The position numbers and the translations under genes were made by a program. A DNA stretch of 17,676 nucleotides. Origin: an uncultured Collinsella sp. (GTDB lineage Bacteria; Actinomycetota; Coriobacteriia; Coriobacteriales; Coriobacteriaceae). The notes under the pieces are model-generated. The model saw nothing but the letters and a program-made list of their open reading frames with translations. It ran no database searches and had not been told where the DNA came from. This document shows, in pieces, positions 6,971 to 14,773 of the stretch (the stretch's first letter is position 1; every line of letters starts with the position of its first letter). The stretch covers positions 1 through 17,676 of the forward strand of contig CABUBH010000039.1 in the NCBI GenBank assembly GCA_902489775.1, in the 5' to 3' direction.

Positions 6971-7045
6971 GGGTAACGTTTAAGTTCAACTTGAAGTTTT
7001 AGTTGCGGCGTTGGGCTTCGGTCGCAATGCAAGGAGAGGCGTTCC

Positions 7046-7885
7046 ATGGCGATCTATGTGACATCTGATGCACACGGGCACGTGCGTGCGCTTGACGAGG
7101 CCCTGTCCAAGATCTCGCTGACGTCCGACGACACACTGTTTGTGCTGGGCGATATGATCGATCGCGGGCCCGATCCGCTCGGCGTTATTAATCTGGTGCG
7201 TTCGCTGCCCAACGCCCATGTGCTCAAGGGCAACCACGAGCAGATCATGCTCGATGCCATTATTGGTCAGGATCCGCTCGATGCCGAGACCTGGGACATC
7301 AACGGTGGCTGGACCACGCGCGAGCAGCTCAACGATATGGAATTTGAGGCGTACGAGGAGCTCGTGCGATGGATGGCTGCGTTGCCGCTCTACGCGGTGG
7401 CCGAGACCGATGAGCGCCCGTATCTGCTGGTGCACGCCGGCATCGAGATGGATGCCGCGCGCGCGTTTTTGTTGGAGCATGACGTGGATTGTTCTGATGG
7501 CAGGGGTGCTGTGGATGCCGATCGCGATCTGCTTCAGCAGATGCTTGCGGTGCAGTCGTCCGATGACTTGCTGTGGATTCGCCACGGTTATTGGGATAAG
7601 CCGACTGGATTGCTTTCTGCCGATGGCAAGGGCCCGGTCGTGGTGAACGGCCACACGCCCACGGTGTCGCTCGGGCGCTATTGTGAGGTGGGCGGCCTGG
7701 CGGGGCTCGACGAGGAATCGGGCCGCGGGCAGATCGTGCGCCTGGGCGGCGAGGATACCGCCGGTGTTGCCGACCGCATCGACATCGACTGCGCCGCTGC
7801 CACGGGTTCCGAGTTCGGCCGTGTCGGGATCCTGCGCCTCGATGACGGTGCGGAGTTCTACGCGAATATCAACCCTGGTGAATAA
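7046..7885 (+). CDS. Metallophosphoesterase, ApaH/PrpE-like Ser/Thr phosphatase family
   Basis: This 279-residue cytoplasmic enzyme contains the full calcineurin-type metal set: SDAHGH (D8, H10), LGDMIDRG (D36, R40), LKGNHE (N63, H64), LVHAG (H130) and NGHTP (H203). These bind two metal ions for phosphoester hydrolysis. Overall order and spacing match the diadenosine-tetraphosphatase/protein-phosphatase branch, so it may cleave Ap4A-type dinucleotides, RNA 5' caps or phosphoproteins; sequence alone does not choose. The start has AAGGAG with a 9-nt spacer. It stands alone, divergent from the antiporter and convergent with the flippase gene. Confidence 0.88.
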   Translation: MAIYVTSDAHGHVRALDEALSKISLTSDDTLFVLGDMIDRGPDPLGVINLVRSLPNAHVLKGNHEQIMLDAIIGQDPLDAETWDINGGWTTREQLNDMEFEAYEELVRWMAALPLYAVAETDERPYLLVHAGIEMDAARAFLLEHDVDCSDGRGAVDADRDLLQQMLAVQSSDDLLWIRHGYWDKPTGLLSADGKGPVVVNGHTPTVSLGRYCEVGGLAGLDEESGRGQIVRLGGEDTAGVADRIDIDCAAATGSEFGRVGILRLDDGAEFYANINPGE

Positions 7886-7902
7886 CGGCACAAGGGGTCG
7901 GT

Positions 7903-7921
7903 GCCAAAACATTGGCGTTTT
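7903..7921 (+). terminator. Weak terminator-like hairpin after the phosphatase gene
   Basis: A GCCAA/TTGGC stem (7903-7907 with 7912-7916, 4-nt loop) is followed by GTTTT. It lies between convergent stops, but the 5-bp stem is short. Confidence 0.4.
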
Positions 7922-7943
7922 CCTCAATGCACCAAGGTGGGCG

Positions 7944-9518
7944 TTACGCTCCGTATGGGTTGCGGTCGCGTTCGATGCGTTGGCGGATGTGGGCGTACTC
8001 GATAATCAGCAACACCAGGAGTAGAGCCATGATGGCTAGGTAGCTCACCACAGCGCCCATCAGACCCAGCAGCTTAATCAGGATTACTGGCAGCATCACG
8101 CTCACGGCAAAGCAAATCAGGTAGATCTTGGTGACGTCGCCGGCGTGGCGCAGCACCGTGATGATGGCGTAGATAAAGTCGATTGCCGCGGTGACGCCGC
8201 CGGCGACAACCATTAGCAGCGCCAGCGTGCGGTAGCGCTCAAAGTTAAGGCCGTACATAAAGCTCATGATGGGGATGCCGGGGCCTGCCATAAATGCGGC
8301 GCACGCTCCGGTGATGACCACGATCAGTGCCATAACGGCAACAATAATCAGGTCAAAGCGGCGACGCTTGCGCGGATTCGCCCAAATGCTCGACAGACGC
8401 AGGAGCTGCGGTTTATAGATGAATCCAATGCTCAACAAAATGGCCTGCGCCGGAAAGAACAGGGCATTAAAGTACAGCTGATACTTGTAGGCCAGCGTGC
8501 CTTCCATCACGAACTTGGGCATGCTCTCGATAAGGTTGAACAGGAACAGCGCACCAAAGAGCGGGGCGCACTGGACAAACAGGTGGCCGACCTCGCGCAG
8601 GCTCACGCGGCACGATTTTTCGGTTTCGAGCAGGGCGAGCGGGGCGGTGACCAGCACGAGCGAGGTAATCGCGGCGATACCCATGGCCATAGCCGCGATG
8701 GGCATGCTGCGCGTGAGGAACAGTGCCACGCTAAAGACCGCAATGACGCCGGCGGAACGCAGCGTTTGGCTCATGCCGGCCAGGTAGAGCTTATCAGCCT
8801 GCTGCAGGCGGCCCTCGTACACGTCCGCCACGCCGTCGATCACCTTATAGAGGTAGACGCCCAGGCCGATCGTGGCCATCTGCGCATCGTAGCCGCGGGC
8901 GCTGCTGTATACCAGGCCGCATGCCAGCGCGAGCGCTCCGCAAAGCCAGCGGTTGAGCTGGTAGGAGGCGAAGGAGGTTTTTTCGTCGATGTCCGAGACC
9001 TGAAAGTTGCGCACGCCGTAGTTGCACGCGATCATGATGAGCGTGCCGGTGACAAAGGCGATGGAGAACTTGCCGGCCTCCTCGGCGCCCACGAGCTGCG
9101 TCGACACAATGGTGAGCAGCGGAAACGCCATGCCCCATACGGCGGTGCCCAGGGTATTCCAAAGGTAGTCGCGACGGGTGGCGTGATCTTCGTACTCGGC
9201 TTCTTGCGTGGAGAAGCCGCCGCCGTAGACGGCTCCGAGCAGGCGGTTCCACCAGGCATTGACCATGCGGTGGATGGGGCCGGGCTGGCGATCGCGCTCA
9301 CGGCGACGGCGTGTGGCCTGGCTGCTGTCGGGACCGCCGGCGTTACGCTGGCTCAGCTCCTGGATGCGCGCGAGCTCTTCGGCCGTGTGGGAGGCGGGGA
9401 ACAGGCCGTTCTCGATGCGTCCGCCCTGCCCGTGCGCTCCGCCCGATACGGCGGGGTCGGCGACGCCATTGCGGCGGGCGATGGCGCGGCGGATGCTATC
9501 GAGGGGCGTGATACTCAA
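7944..9518 (-). CDS. Polysaccharide/lipid-linked oligosaccharide flippase (Wzx/MATE-like), probable TTG start
   Basis: This protein of 524 residues has a charged soluble N-terminal region of about 115 residues (several RR and RRR runs) followed by about 12-14 hydrophobic segments from YLWNTLGTAVWGMAFPLLTI onward. The layout and the VRNFQVSDIDEK region resemble the polysaccharide-transport (PST) family that flips undecaprenyl-linked sugars across the membrane. No ATG gives a sensible start: an in-frame frame extends into the permease gene on the other strand. TTG at 9518 is preceded by AAAGGA with 6-nt spacing and yields (M)SITPLDSIRR. The first internal ATG (residue 85, MVNAWWNRL) is the alternative. 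No glycosyltransferases are adjacent, so the cargo is unknown. Confidence 0.75.
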   Translation of the reverse strand: MSITPLDSIRRAIARRNGVADPAVSGGAHGQGGRIENGLFPASHTAEELARIQELSQRNAGGPDSSQATRRRRERDRQPGPIHRMVNAWWNRLLGAVYGGGFSTQEAEYEDHATRRDYLWNTLGTAVWGMAFPLLTIVSTQLVGAEEAGKFSIAFVTGTLIMIACNYGVRNFQVSDIDEKTSFASYQLNRWLCGALALACGLVYSSARGYDAQMATIGLGVYLYKVIDGVADVYEGRLQQADKLYLAGMSQTLRSAGVIAVFSVALFLTRSMPIAAMAMGIAAITSLVLVTAPLALLETEKSCRVSLREVGHLFVQCAPLFGALFLFNLIESMPKFVMEGTLAYKYQLYFNALFFPAQAILLSIGFIYKPQLLRLSSIWANPRKRRRFDLIIVAVMALIVVITGACAAFMAGPGIPIMSFMYGLNFERYRTLALLMVVAGGVTAAIDFIYAIITVLRHAGDVTKIYLICFAVSVMLPVILIKLLGLMGAVVSYLAIMALLLVLLIIEYAHIRQRIERDRNPYGA

Positions 9519-9545
9519 GGAGGTTCCTTTCTCTTGCTGCGCTCT

Positions 9546-9551
9546 AGTATA
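9546..9551 (-). promoter_or_regulatory. Possible -10 element of the flippase gene
   Basis: TATACT on the minus strand, 27 nt before the TTG start, in the 178-bp divergent gap with the permease gene. No good -35 is seen 16-18 nt upstream. Confidence 0.3.
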
Positions 9552-9696
9552 GCTGCGGTGGTATCGATTCGTTTTTTTGAACAGGTTATTCAATAATTTC
9601 GGCGGGCGGCTGTAATTTGTCGGTAAACGTTCGGTATCCTGTTGAAGTTTTGTGACCCCCCGATGCCGCTTGCGCGGTACCAAGGAGTTTTTACCT

Positions 9697-11268
9697 ATGG
9701 ATGTCGCTGCGTTTTTGCTGGCTCTTGTGCCGATCATCTGGCTCGTCGTGATGCTGCTGTGCTTTAAATGGCCGGCTTGGAAGGCCGCCATTGGCTCGTT
9801 CGCCCTTTCGTGCGTGCTCGCCTTTGCGTGGTGGCATTTGCCGGCGGCGCAGATAGCCACGGCCTCGCTCGAGGGCTTTTTGATGGCCCTGTGGCCCATC
9901 GTGCTCGTGATTATCGCCGCGGTGTTCACGTATAACCTGTGTGTGCGCACGGGCGCCATGGACGTGATTGGGAGCATGATTACCTCTATCAGCAGCGACC
10001 GCCGTCTGCTGGCGCTGCTCGTGGCCTGGTGCTTCGGCGGTTTTATGGAGGGCATGGCCGGCTTTGGTACCGCCGTTGCCATTCCCGCCGGCATGCTCGC
10101 GGGCCTTGGTTTTGAGGCCGTGCCTGCCGTGCTGATTTGCCTGCTGGCCAACGGCGTGCCCACGCCCTACGGCTCCATTGGCATCCCCACGGTGTCCGTT
10201 GCCGACCTGGTGGGTCTGGATTCCCTGCATTTGGCTACCGTTCAGCTGGTGCAGCTCGCGCCCTTCTTTGTGGCGATGCCGCTGCTTATCGTGCTGGTTG
10301 CGGGTCGTGTTGCCGATGACCAGGGCAATGTTGCAAGCGTTGCCGAGCGCCTGCACGGCGTTGCCGGCGTGACGCTGCTTTCCGGTGTGTCCTTTGTGGG
10401 CGCGGCCCTGGTCGTTGCCATGTTTGTGGGTCCCGAGCTGGCCGTGGTCGTGGGCTCCATCGTGTCACTCGCGCTGACTGCCGCGCTTGCCATGCGCGCC
10501 GAGAAGTCCGGTCACCTGGACGCGCGATTCCATATGAATATCGAGGCCGGCGAACAGCTCACCGTTAAGTCGGCGCTTTCTGCCTGGTCGTGCTTCATCC
10601 TGATTTTTGTGCTGCTGCTGGGTACGTCCAACCTGGTGCCCGCCGTGCATGCCGCGCTTGCGCCCTTTGCAAGCCACGTGCAGGTGTATTGCGGCGAGAA
10701 CCCCGGTACGCTTACGTTTTCGTGGATTAACACGCCGGGTGTTTGGATCTTCCTAGCCGCGTTTATCGGCGGTGCCATCCAGGGAGCTTCGCCGCGCATG
10801 ATGGGCGAGGTGCTGGCCGCGACCGTCAAGCAGATGATGCCGACGGTAATTACGATGCTTTCGGTGCTGGGCTGTGCCAAGGTGATGGGCTATGCGGGCA
10901 TGATCTCTTCGATCAGCGCGTTTTGCATTGCGGTCGCCGGTGGGCTGTACCCGATTCTGGCCCCGTGGATCGGTGCCGTCGGTGCGTTCGTGACCGGTTC
11001 GGGCACGTCCTCGGGCATGCTGTTTGGTCCCATCCAGAGCCAGGCGGCTACGGCGCTGGGCGTGAGTGACTACTGGATGGTCGCGCTGAACGCCCTGGGT
11101 GTCGCCGCCGGTAAGATGATTTCGCCGCAGACCCTCGCCATTGGCCTTGCCGCCGTTCACGTGCGCGGTAAGGACGCCGAGCTCCTGGGCGCTGTGCTGC
11201 CCTACGCCGCCGGCATGCTGGTCCTCATGAGCACCATCGCCATGCTCGGCCAAACCCTGCCGCTGTAG
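9697..11268 (+). CDS. lctP: L-lactate permease family transporter (LctP/LldP)
   Basis: This 523-residue integral membrane protein has about 12-14 hydrophobic segments. The family core GGFMEGMAGFGTAVAIPAG (114-132) is followed by LANGVPTPYGSIGIP (150-164), and a second conserved glycine-rich stretch TGSGTSSGMLFGPIQSQAA lies toward the C-terminus. Members take up lactate or glycolate with protons across the plasma membrane. The ATG at 9697 has AAGGAG with a 9-nt spacer; a GTG 45 nt upstream has no such site. It is followed 149 nt later by pckA on the same strand, a sensible pairing for growth on lactate or for lactate exchange. No lactate dehydrogenase or LldR regulator is in view, so the substrate is inferred from family. 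Confidence 0.87.
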   Translation: MDVAAFLLALVPIIWLVVMLLCFKWPAWKAAIGSFALSCVLAFAWWHLPAAQIATASLEGFLMALWPIVLVIIAAVFTYNLCVRTGAMDVIGSMITSISSDRRLLALLVAWCFGGFMEGMAGFGTAVAIPAGMLAGLGFEAVPAVLICLLANGVPTPYGSIGIPTVSVADLVGLDSLHLATVQLVQLAPFFVAMPLLIVLVAGRVADDQGNVASVAERLHGVAGVTLLSGVSFVGAALVVAMFVGPELAVVVGSIVSLALTAALAMRAEKSGHLDARFHMNIEAGEQLTVKSALSAWSCFILIFVLLLGTSNLVPAVHAALAPFASHVQVYCGENPGTLTFSWINTPGVWIFLAAFIGGAIQGASPRMMGEVLAATVKQMMPTVITMLSVLGCAKVMGYAGMISSISAFCIAVAGGLYPILAPWIGAVGAFVTGSGTSSGMLFGPIQSQAATALGVSDYWMVALNALGVAAGKMISPQTLAIGLAAVHVRGKDAELLGAVLPYAAGMLVLMSTIAMLGQTLPL

Positions 11269-11327
11269 CCACGACTAGGCCGCTTGCGTGCGATTTTTGA
11301 CCGTTGGGCGGGCGCTTCGCCGTTGCC

Positions 11328-11343
11328 GCAAAAACGTTTTTGC
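11328..11343. promoter_or_regulatory. 16-bp perfect palindrome upstream of pckA, LacI-type operator candidate
   Basis: GCAAAAACGTTTTTGC is a perfect palindrome with a central CG, ending 74 nt before pckA. The shape (GCAAA..CG..TTTGC) resembles operators of LacI-family regulators such as PurR or CcpA. No clear -10/-35 pair could be fixed nearby. Confidence 0.4.
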
Positions 11344-11417
11344 ATATCGGGTACAACGGGCTTTACGTGAGTAAAGTGCGCGCCGCGTCCACGTGTCGCG
11401 CTTTTAAAGGAGGCCCC

Positions 11418-13088
11418 ATGCCTGGTGTTACCCCTGCAGAAGTTCTATCCAACTTTGGCATTACGTTGGTCGAAGATCCCGCCGAGAATCAACCCCGCCT
11501 GCTGGTGGACCTGCCGGCGGCAGAGCTCGTCGAGCATGCCATTCGTCGCAACGAAGGCCGCATGGCCTCCAACGGCGCACTGGTGATCGAGACGGGGGAG
11601 CGTACTGGGCGTTCGCCAAACGACCGCTTTATCGCCGACACGCCCGACGTGCACGACAAGATTGCCTGGGGCGCCGTCAACCGCCCGCTGTCCGTCGAAA
11701 GCTACGAGACCATCAAGGCCGGTATCGTCGACTATCTCAACGAGCGTGATGTGTTCGTCACCCGCGGCATGGCCGGCGCCGACCGCAACCACACGCGCCG
11801 TCTGCTCGTCGCCTGTGAGCGTGCCAGCCAGGCGCTCTTCATTAAGCAGATGCTCGCCCGTCCGCTCGCCCGCGAAATCGCGCGCACCGGCGAGCCGGAC
11901 TTCTGCGTGCTCGCCGCGCCGGGCTACCAGTGCGATCCCGCCATCAAGGGCCTCAACTCCAGCGCCGCCGTGGTCATCAACTTCCAGGAGCGCGTGATTC
12001 TGGTCGCTGGCACCGGCTACTCCGGCGAGATCAAAAAGTCCATCTTCAGCGTCATGAATTACCTGCTGCCCGTCGAGGACGACGTACTGCCCATGCATTG
12101 CTCGGCCAGCATGGATCCCGTCACGCACGAGACCGCGGTGTTCTTTGGCCTGTCGGGCACCGGCAAGACCACGCTTTCGGCCAACCCCACGCGCCTGCTG
12201 ATCGGCGACGACGAGCACGGCTGGTCCGACATGGGCATCTTTAACGTCGAGGGCGGCTGCTACGCCAAGTGCGAGGGACTGGACGCGTTCCACGAGCCCG
12301 AGATCTTCAACGCCGTCCGCTTTGGCGCCATCTGCGAAAACGTGGTGCTCGACGAGAATCGCAAGCCTAACTACGACGACGTCTCGATCACGCACAATAC
12401 GCGCGTGGCCTACCCCGTCGAGCATATCCCCAACGCGTGGACCAAGGGCATGGGCACCACTCCGAGCGTCGTGCTGTTCCTGACCTGCGACGCCTTTGGC
12501 GTGTTGCCGCCCATCTCGCGCCTGACGGCCGATGCCGCCATGTACCACTTTGTGACGGGCTTTACGGCCAAGATCCCCGGCACCGAGGTCGGCGTCACCG
12601 AGCCCACGCCCACGTTCTCCTCGCTGTTTGGCGAGCCGTTTATGCCGCTCGACCCCATGGTCTACGCTAAGATGCTCGGCGAGCGCATCGCCGACGGCCG
12701 CACGCGCGTCTACCTGGTCAACACCGGCTGGATTGGCGGCGGTTATGGCGTGGGCCATCGCATCGAGCTGACCTACACGCGCTCACTGGTCGCTCGCGCC
12801 CTCGACGGTACCATCGAGGACAGCGAGTTTGTGCACGACGATATCTTTAATGTTGACATTCCCACTACGTGCCACGGTGTGCCCGACGGCATCCTGGTGC
12901 CGCGCCAGTACTGGCAGAGCACCGCGCGCTACGACGAGGCCGCGCACAACCTGGCGGTGATGTTCGAGGAGAACTTCGAGAAGAAGTATTCGCACCTGCC
13001 CGACTCCGTCAAGGCCGCCGGCCCGCACGCTCAGGTGCCCGCCGACGCCCGTCATCGCGGCCGTGGCTTGCTGGGGCTCCGCCACTAG
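11418..13088 (+). CDS. pckA: Phosphoenolpyruvate carboxykinase (ATP)
   Basis: This 556-residue cytoplasmic enzyme interconverts oxaloacetate + ATP and phosphoenolpyruvate + CO2 + ADP (EC 4.1.1.49). Diagnostic motifs are GRSPNDRF (64-71), YSGEIKKSIFSVMNY (201-215), the P-loop GLSGTGKTTLSA (244-255), and LIGDDEHGW (261-269), the signature that separates the ATP form from the GTP form. The ATG at 11418 has AAAGGAGG only 4 nt away; an upstream in-frame ATG at 11304 lacks a site. Length is slightly above the usual 530-540, from an arginine-rich tail. In fermentative gut bacteria this enzyme often runs toward oxaloacetate, fixing CO2 for succinate or aspartate. It follows the lactate permease and ends at a REP-like terminator. 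Confidence 0.96.
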   Translation: MPGVTPAEVLSNFGITLVEDPAENQPRLLVDLPAAELVEHAIRRNEGRMASNGALVIETGERTGRSPNDRFIADTPDVHDKIAWGAVNRPLSVESYETIKAGIVDYLNERDVFVTRGMAGADRNHTRRLLVACERASQALFIKQMLARPLAREIARTGEPDFCVLAAPGYQCDPAIKGLNSSAAVVINFQERVILVAGTGYSGEIKKSIFSVMNYLLPVEDDVLPMHCSASMDPVTHETAVFFGLSGTGKTTLSANPTRLLIGDDEHGWSDMGIFNVEGGCYAKCEGLDAFHEPEIFNAVRFGAICENVVLDENRKPNYDDVSITHNTRVAYPVEHIPNAWTKGMGTTPSVVLFLTCDAFGVLPPISRLTADAAMYHFVTGFTAKIPGTEVGVTEPTPTFSSLFGEPFMPLDPMVYAKMLGERIADGRTRVYLVNTGWIGGGYGVGHRIELTYTRSLVARALDGTIEDSEFVHDDIFNVDIPTTCHGVPDGILVPRQYWQSTARYDEAAHNLAVMFEENFEKKYSHLPDSVKAAGPHAQVPADARHRGRGLLGLRH

Positions 13089-13107
13089 CGTCGCTGCGAG
13101 TTCATAT

Positions 13108-13144
13108 CCACCACAAAGGGGACAGGTACCTTTGTGGTGGTTTT
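13108..13144 (+). repeat. REP-like palindrome copy 1, terminator after pckA
   Basis: A 12-bp perfect stem CCACCACAAAGG/CCTTTGTGGTGG (13108-13119 with 13129-13140), loop GGACAGGTA, then TTTT. Same stem and loop (or its complement) as three further copies. It starts 19 nt past the pckA stop and should terminate pckA. Confidence 0.85.
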
Positions 13145-13171
13145 GCTTGGGCGGATGACTCGGGTTACAAT
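13143..13171 (+). promoter_or_regulatory. Candidate promoter of the B3/B4-domain gene
   Basis: TTGCTT (13143-13148), a 17-nt spacer and TACAAT (13166-13171). The -35 begins inside the T run of the preceding terminator. It would give an untranslated leader of about 138 nt. Confidence 0.45.
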
Positions 13172-13185
13172 ACGCCTGACATATC

Positions 13186-13285
13186 GTCCCCTTCTCCGGA
13201 TGGGGACAGCGTAAGCGCTCTTGTGGCGGCACCGTAGGACTTTGAAGGTGGCCGCTGTGAGGGCGCTTTTTGTTTAGGCGCCCTC
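13186..13285 (+). promoter_or_regulatory. Structured untranslated leader of the B3/B4-domain gene
   Basis: Three hairpins follow each other: GTCCCC/GGGGAC (13186-13191 with 13202-13207), GCGGCACC/GGTGGCCGC with one bulge (about 13225-13255), and GAGGGCGC/GCGCCCTC (13259-13266 with 13278-13285, 11-nt T-rich loop). The last ends 30 nt before the start codon. It matches no riboswitch I know. Confidence 0.35.
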
Positions 13286-13315
13286 GCTCGGGCGCGCACA
13301 ATGAAGGGAGAGCGT

Positions 13316-14035
13316 ATGAAGGGCTTTGTTGCCGAGGATTCATTTTGGGAGCTGTTTCCGCAGGCGGCGGTCGGCGTCGTGGTCGTAAAGGGCATGAAGC
13401 CCGCGGCTCAGATTCCCCAGGAGGACGTGGATGCGATCGCCGCGCTGCTTGACCGCGCCAACATCGATGCGGAGCGCCACCTGACAAGCGATACCATCAG
13501 CGAGAATGCGCCGGTTAAGGCATGGCGCGAGGCGTATCGCCTGTTCAAGACTAAGAAGGGCGCGCGTTGCTCAGTTGAGAACCTGCTCAAGCGCGTGCTC
13601 AAAGGCAAGCCGGTCGGCCACATTACACCGGCGGTGGATATCTACAATACGATTTCGTTGACTTATGCGCTGCCCGTTGGCGGTGAAGATTTGCATGCTA
13701 TTGAGGGCAATCTGCGCCTGGCGGTGACCGACGGCGGCGACGCGTTCTTGCCACTTGGCGAGGAGGCAGATGATCCGACGCTGCCCGGTGAGCTTGCCTA
13801 TATCGATGATGCGGGCGCCGTGTGCCGTTGCTGGAACTGGCGCGATGGCGTTCGCACGGCGCTGTCCGACGATTCGGCTGACGCATTTCTGGCGATTGAA
13901 TGCGTGGAGCCCGAGCGGATGGGGGACTGCCAGGCCGCGATCGATCGCTTGGCCGAGCTGCTCGAGCGCTATCTGGGAGCGACGGTCGTCGTTAAGACGC
14001 TTGTGACCCGCGACAATCCCTGCGTGGAGCTATAG
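13316..14035 (+). CDS. B3/B4 tRNA-binding domain protein
   Basis: This 239-residue soluble protein belongs to the stand-alone B3/B4 family, related to the tRNA-editing region of the phenylalanyl-tRNA synthetase beta chain. Visible family features are the central PAVDIYNTISLTYALPVGGE (105-124), a YIDDAGAVCRCWNWRDG stretch (162-178) in the second half, and DxAIExVEP-like residues near 190-200. Such proteins are presumed to bind tRNA or aminoacyl-tRNA, perhaps to remove a wrong amino acid, but the activity of the stand-alone form is unproven. The start at 13316 is preferred (GGGAG with 5-nt spacing) over ATG at 13301. It is flanked by REP-like palindromes and has its own promoter candidate, so it is likely monocistronic. 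Confidence 0.8.
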   Translation: MKGFVAEDSFWELFPQAAVGVVVVKGMKPAAQIPQEDVDAIAALLDRANIDAERHLTSDTISENAPVKAWREAYRLFKTKKGARCSVENLLKRVLKGKPVGHITPAVDIYNTISLTYALPVGGEDLHAIEGNLRLAVTDGGDAFLPLGEEADDPTLPGELAYIDDAGAVCRCWNWRDGVRTALSDDSADAFLAIECVEPERMGDCQAAIDRLAELLERYLGATVVVKTLVTRDNPCVEL

Positions 14036-14064
14036 CGGCGCCTAGAATCTATTGATGCCCCAAG

Positions 14065-14102
14065 CCACCACAAAGGTGCCTGTCCCCTTTGTGGTGGTTT
14101 TT
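14065..14102 (+). repeat. REP-like palindrome copy 2, terminator after the B3/B4 gene
   Basis: Same 12-bp stem (14065-14076 with 14086-14097), loop TGCCTGTCC (inverted relative to copy 1), then TTTTT. Confidence 0.85.
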
Positions 14103-14160
14103 ATGTTGATGGGTTAACAATTGGGATATTTGGGTACGGGGGTTCGGACATGCGGCTAAG

Positions 14161-14178
14161 ATGTTTACCCGTTAGCAT
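14161..14178. promoter_or_regulatory. Imperfect 18-bp palindrome before the MarR gene, possible autoregulatory operator
   Basis: ATGTTTACCCGTTAGCAT has 6 of 9 symmetric base pairs. It ends 26 nt before the regulator start, where MarR-type repressors often bind their own promoter. A TAAGAT (about 14155-14160) just upstream could be a -10. Confidence 0.3.
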
Positions 14179-14204
14179 CATGTAAGCGAAAGGTGGTCGT
14201 CACC

Positions 14205-14654
14205 ATGCAGTGGAACGACGAGACACGTTTTGAGGACTTTGTCGGACTGATCAGCGGCCTCTACAAGGAGATTCAGCGCATCAAGACGTCCGAAGGTGCA
14301 AGGCTCGGCCTTAAGGGCTCCGACGTCATGTGCCTGTACTATCTCGAGCGCAGCAAGGACGGCCTGACTGGCGCCGACCTCGCCCGCATGGCCGGCGTTA
14401 CCCGTGCCGCCGTTTCGCGCACACTGGCACACCTGGAGGAGGGCGGCTACGTCGAGGTCGATGATTCGGGTGATGCGGCCGTCAAGTACCGTGCCCCGGT
14501 GCGCCTGACTGCCCTGGGCGGCGAGAGCATGAGCGAGGCCGATCGCATCATTCGCGAAGTGCTCGACACCACCGGCAAGGCCATGGGTGCGGAGCAGCGC
14601 GAGCAGATGTATGCGTCGCTGCGTACGATTCTTAACACCTTGCGCGAGATCTAA
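14205..14654 (+). CDS. MarR-family transcriptional regulator
   Basis: This 149-residue protein is a winged-helix dimeric repressor type. The helix-turn-helix lies at about 54-83 (LTGADLARMAGVTRAAVSRT and on to LEEGGYV), followed by the wing (84-105, YRAPVRLTALGG) and a C-terminal dimerisation helix ending TILNTLREI. The ATG at 14205 is preceded by AAAGGTGG at 8 nt; the upstream GTG falls inside that site. The ligand is unknown. It lies 119 nt upstream of a DegV gene on the same strand. In Firmicutes the MarR-type FabT regulates fatty-acid synthesis and DegV-type FakB proteins bind fatty acids, so a lipid signal is possible but only inferred. Confidence 0.85.
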   Translation: MQWNDETRFEDFVGLISGLYKEIQRIKTSEGARLGLKGSDVMCLYYLERSKDGLTGADLARMAGVTRAAVSRTLAHLEEGGYVEVDDSGDAAVKYRAPVRLTALGGESMSEADRIIREVLDTTGKAMGAEQREQMYASLRTILNTLREI

Positions 14655-14773
14655 GGCCGCCAAGGCATTTGCCTCCAATTAACAACTGCATAGTCCCGTT
14701 TGAGCGCGTATGGCGTGTCGGGGCATTGCTGTCAAAATTCCCCGCGCGAGGTCCGCGCAAGAAAGGATTCGCT

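Noticed and set aside
6986..7927. 313-codon minus-strand frame opposite the phosphatase gene
   Set aside because: The phosphatase has all catalytic motifs; the antisense frame has shadow composition and no domain.
8583..9596. 337-codon plus-strand frame opposite the flippase gene
   Set aside because: Shadow of a membrane-protein gene; rich in A, G, H and D, with no recognisable motif.
1369..11343. Shared AACGTT regulatory motif before several genes
   Set aside because: AACGTT also occurs inside genes (for example near 3010, 3274 and 5396), and a 6-base palindrome is expected several times by chance.
11445..12758. 437-codon open frame antisense to pckA
   Set aside because: It lies wholly opposite a well-supported gene, has an A/G/V/H/D-rich composition typical of high-GC antisense frames, and lacks a ribosome binding site.
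13225..13285. T-box riboswitch before the B3/B4 gene
   Set aside because: Only fragments such as GGTGGC are present; the conserved T-box block, specifier loop and terminator pair are missing.
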